Positions 4,823-5,696 of a stretch of 5,696 nt of DNA are shown here, in pieces; the stretch's first letter is position 1; every line of letters starts with the position of its first letter. The translations under genes and the position numbers were made by a program. The notes beneath the pieces were generated by a model, which did not search any database, was not told where the DNA came from, and was given only the letters and a program-made list of their open reading frames with translations. Source of the stretch: Nitriliruptorales bacterium (GTDB lineage: Bacteria; Actinomycetota; Nitriliruptoria; Euzebyales; Egibacteraceae); the NCBI GenBank assembly GCA_007119305.1, contig SKPY01000233.1, forward strand, positions 1 to 5,696. Direction: 5' to 3'.

Positions 4823-5696
4823 GTGAGCATCATCGTCGACGAGCGCACGAGGGTCGTGGTCCAGGGCATCGGCAACCAGGGCACCTTCCACGCCAAGCGC
4901 AACCAGGCGTACGGCACGCAGGTCGTGGCCGGAGTGCATCCCAAGAAGGGCGGGACCACCTGGGAGGGCCTCGACGTGCCCGTGTTCGCAAGCGTCGACG
5001 ACGCGGTCGCGGAGACGGGGGCGAACACCTCGATGATCATGGTGCCGGCACCGTTCACCCGGGACGCGATCCTCGAGGCGTTCGAGGCCGGCATCACCAC
5101 GCTCGTGTGCATCACCGAGGGCGTGCCGGTGCACGACATGGCGGTCGTCTACAACACGCTGTACCCGCGCAACGAGGACGGCTCCTTCACGAAGGAAGGC
5201 CGTCCCGTCCTCATCGGCCCGAACTGCCCCGGGGCGATCTCGCCGGGCAAGTCCAACGTCGGGATCATCCCCGACATCACGTTCCCGGGCAACGTCGGCC
5301 TCGTGTCCCGCTCAGGGACGCTGACCTACCAGATCATGCACGAGCTCGCCCAGGCGGGGATCGGCATCTCCACCTGCATCGGCATCGGGGGCGACCCGAT
5401 CATCGGCAGCGACTTCCTCGACGTCATCCCGCGCTTTGCCGACGACCCCGAGACGGACGCCGTCGTGTTCGTCGGCGAGATCGGCGGCACCGAGGAGCAG
5501 AAGGTCGGTGAGTGGATCGCCGCGAACATCCCGGACACTCCGGTCGTCGCCTACGTCGCTGGCTTCACCGCGCCAGCCGGCAAGCAGATGGGCCACGCCG
5601 GCGCCATCGTCAAGGAAGGCGGTGAGGGTGGCGAGACCGCCGCTGACAAGCAGGAGGCCCTTGAGGCCCTCGGCATCTCGGTCGGCCGCAACCCGA
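4823..5696 (+). CDS. sucD: Succinyl-CoA synthetase alpha subunit (3' end cut by the window edge)
   Basis: The frame opens with GTG at 4823 and stays open to the window edge: 291 codons plus one base. Alpha subunits are about 290-300 residues, so probably only about ten codons are missing. The alpha subunit binds CoA and carries the phosphorylated catalytic histidine; with SucC it makes succinate and NTP from succinyl-CoA. Visible are an N-terminal CoA-binding Rossmann region (VVVQGIGNQGTFHAK, 11-25), GPNCPG (132-137), the family signature SRSGTLTYQ leading to GIGGDP (162-192), and the active-site signature GFTAPAGKQMGHAG (247-260) with His258 as the phosphohistidine. Two oddities stand out. 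The glycine-rich loop reads GIGNQG, one residue shorter than the usual GxTGxxG. A segment before GPNCPG (about 107-130, including PRNEDGSFTKEGRP) is about ten residues longer than in E. coli. The start is supported by AAGGGAG at eight bases. It directly follows sucC. Confidence 0.97.
   Translation, partial: MSIIVDERTRVVVQGIGNQGTFHAKRNQAYGTQVVAGVHPKKGGTTWEGLDVPVFASVDDAVAETGANTSMIMVPAPFTRDAILEAFEAGITTLVCITEGVPVHDMAVVYNTLYPRNEDGSFTKEGRPVLIGPNCPGAISPGKSNVGIIPDITFPGNVGLVSRSGTLTYQIMHELAQAGIGISTCIGIGGDPIIGSDFLDVIPRFADDPETDAVVFVGEIGGTEEQKVGEWIAANIPDTPVVAYVAGFTAPAGKQMGHAGAIVKEGGEGGETAADKQEALEALGISVGRNP

Noticed and set aside
4558..5511. 317-codon plus-strand frame overlapping the sucC end and sucD
   Set aside because: Extremely Arg/His-rich with no domain; the real frame is sucD from GTG 4823, which carries both family signatures.

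Overview
The window reads as chromosomal DNA of a high-GC Gram-positive bacterium, most likely an actinobacterium. It is strongly GC-rich with G/C-ending codons throughout. It carries a WS/DGAT-type acyltransferase, a family abundant in actinobacteria, and its SucC and stand-alone B12-binding mutase subunit resemble actinobacterial versions as I remember them. I cannot name the genus. The sequence is densely coding: no gap between genes exceeds about 140 bases, and I see no tRNA, rRNA, CRISPR array or mobile element.

The left part (positions 8-3026) holds three genes on the minus strand. In transcription order they are a single-pass membrane protein with what looks like a degenerate Rieske fold (3026-2493), an alpha/beta-hydrolase lipase (2379-1444) and a wax ester synthase/diacylglycerol acyltransferase (1390-8). 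The lipase and acyltransferase are 53 bases apart and are probably co-transcribed. One would break ester bonds of neutral lipids and the other would make them, which suggests a storage-lipid turnover module.

The right part (3167-5696) is a plus-strand operon with short gaps (43 and 47 bases): a stand-alone cobalamin-binding subunit of an acyl-CoA mutase, then sucC and sucD, the two subunits of succinyl-CoA synthetase. sucD runs off the right edge, probably only about ten codons before its end. If the mutase is methylmalonyl-CoA mutase, the operon joins consecutive steps: methylmalonyl-CoA to succinyl-CoA, then succinyl-CoA to succinate with nucleoside triphosphate formation. This would link propionyl-CoA breakdown to the TCA cycle. 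The mutase large subunit is not in the window.

The two groups diverge from a 140-base intergenic region (3027-3166). It contains a weak promoter candidate and a possible very short leader reading frame ending two bases before the mutase-subunit start. Nothing here is clearly a wholly new system. The points most worth checking are the mutase-subunit/sucCD gene order, the Rieske-like protein without its iron ligands, and small departures from consensus in the B12-binding subunit and in SucD.
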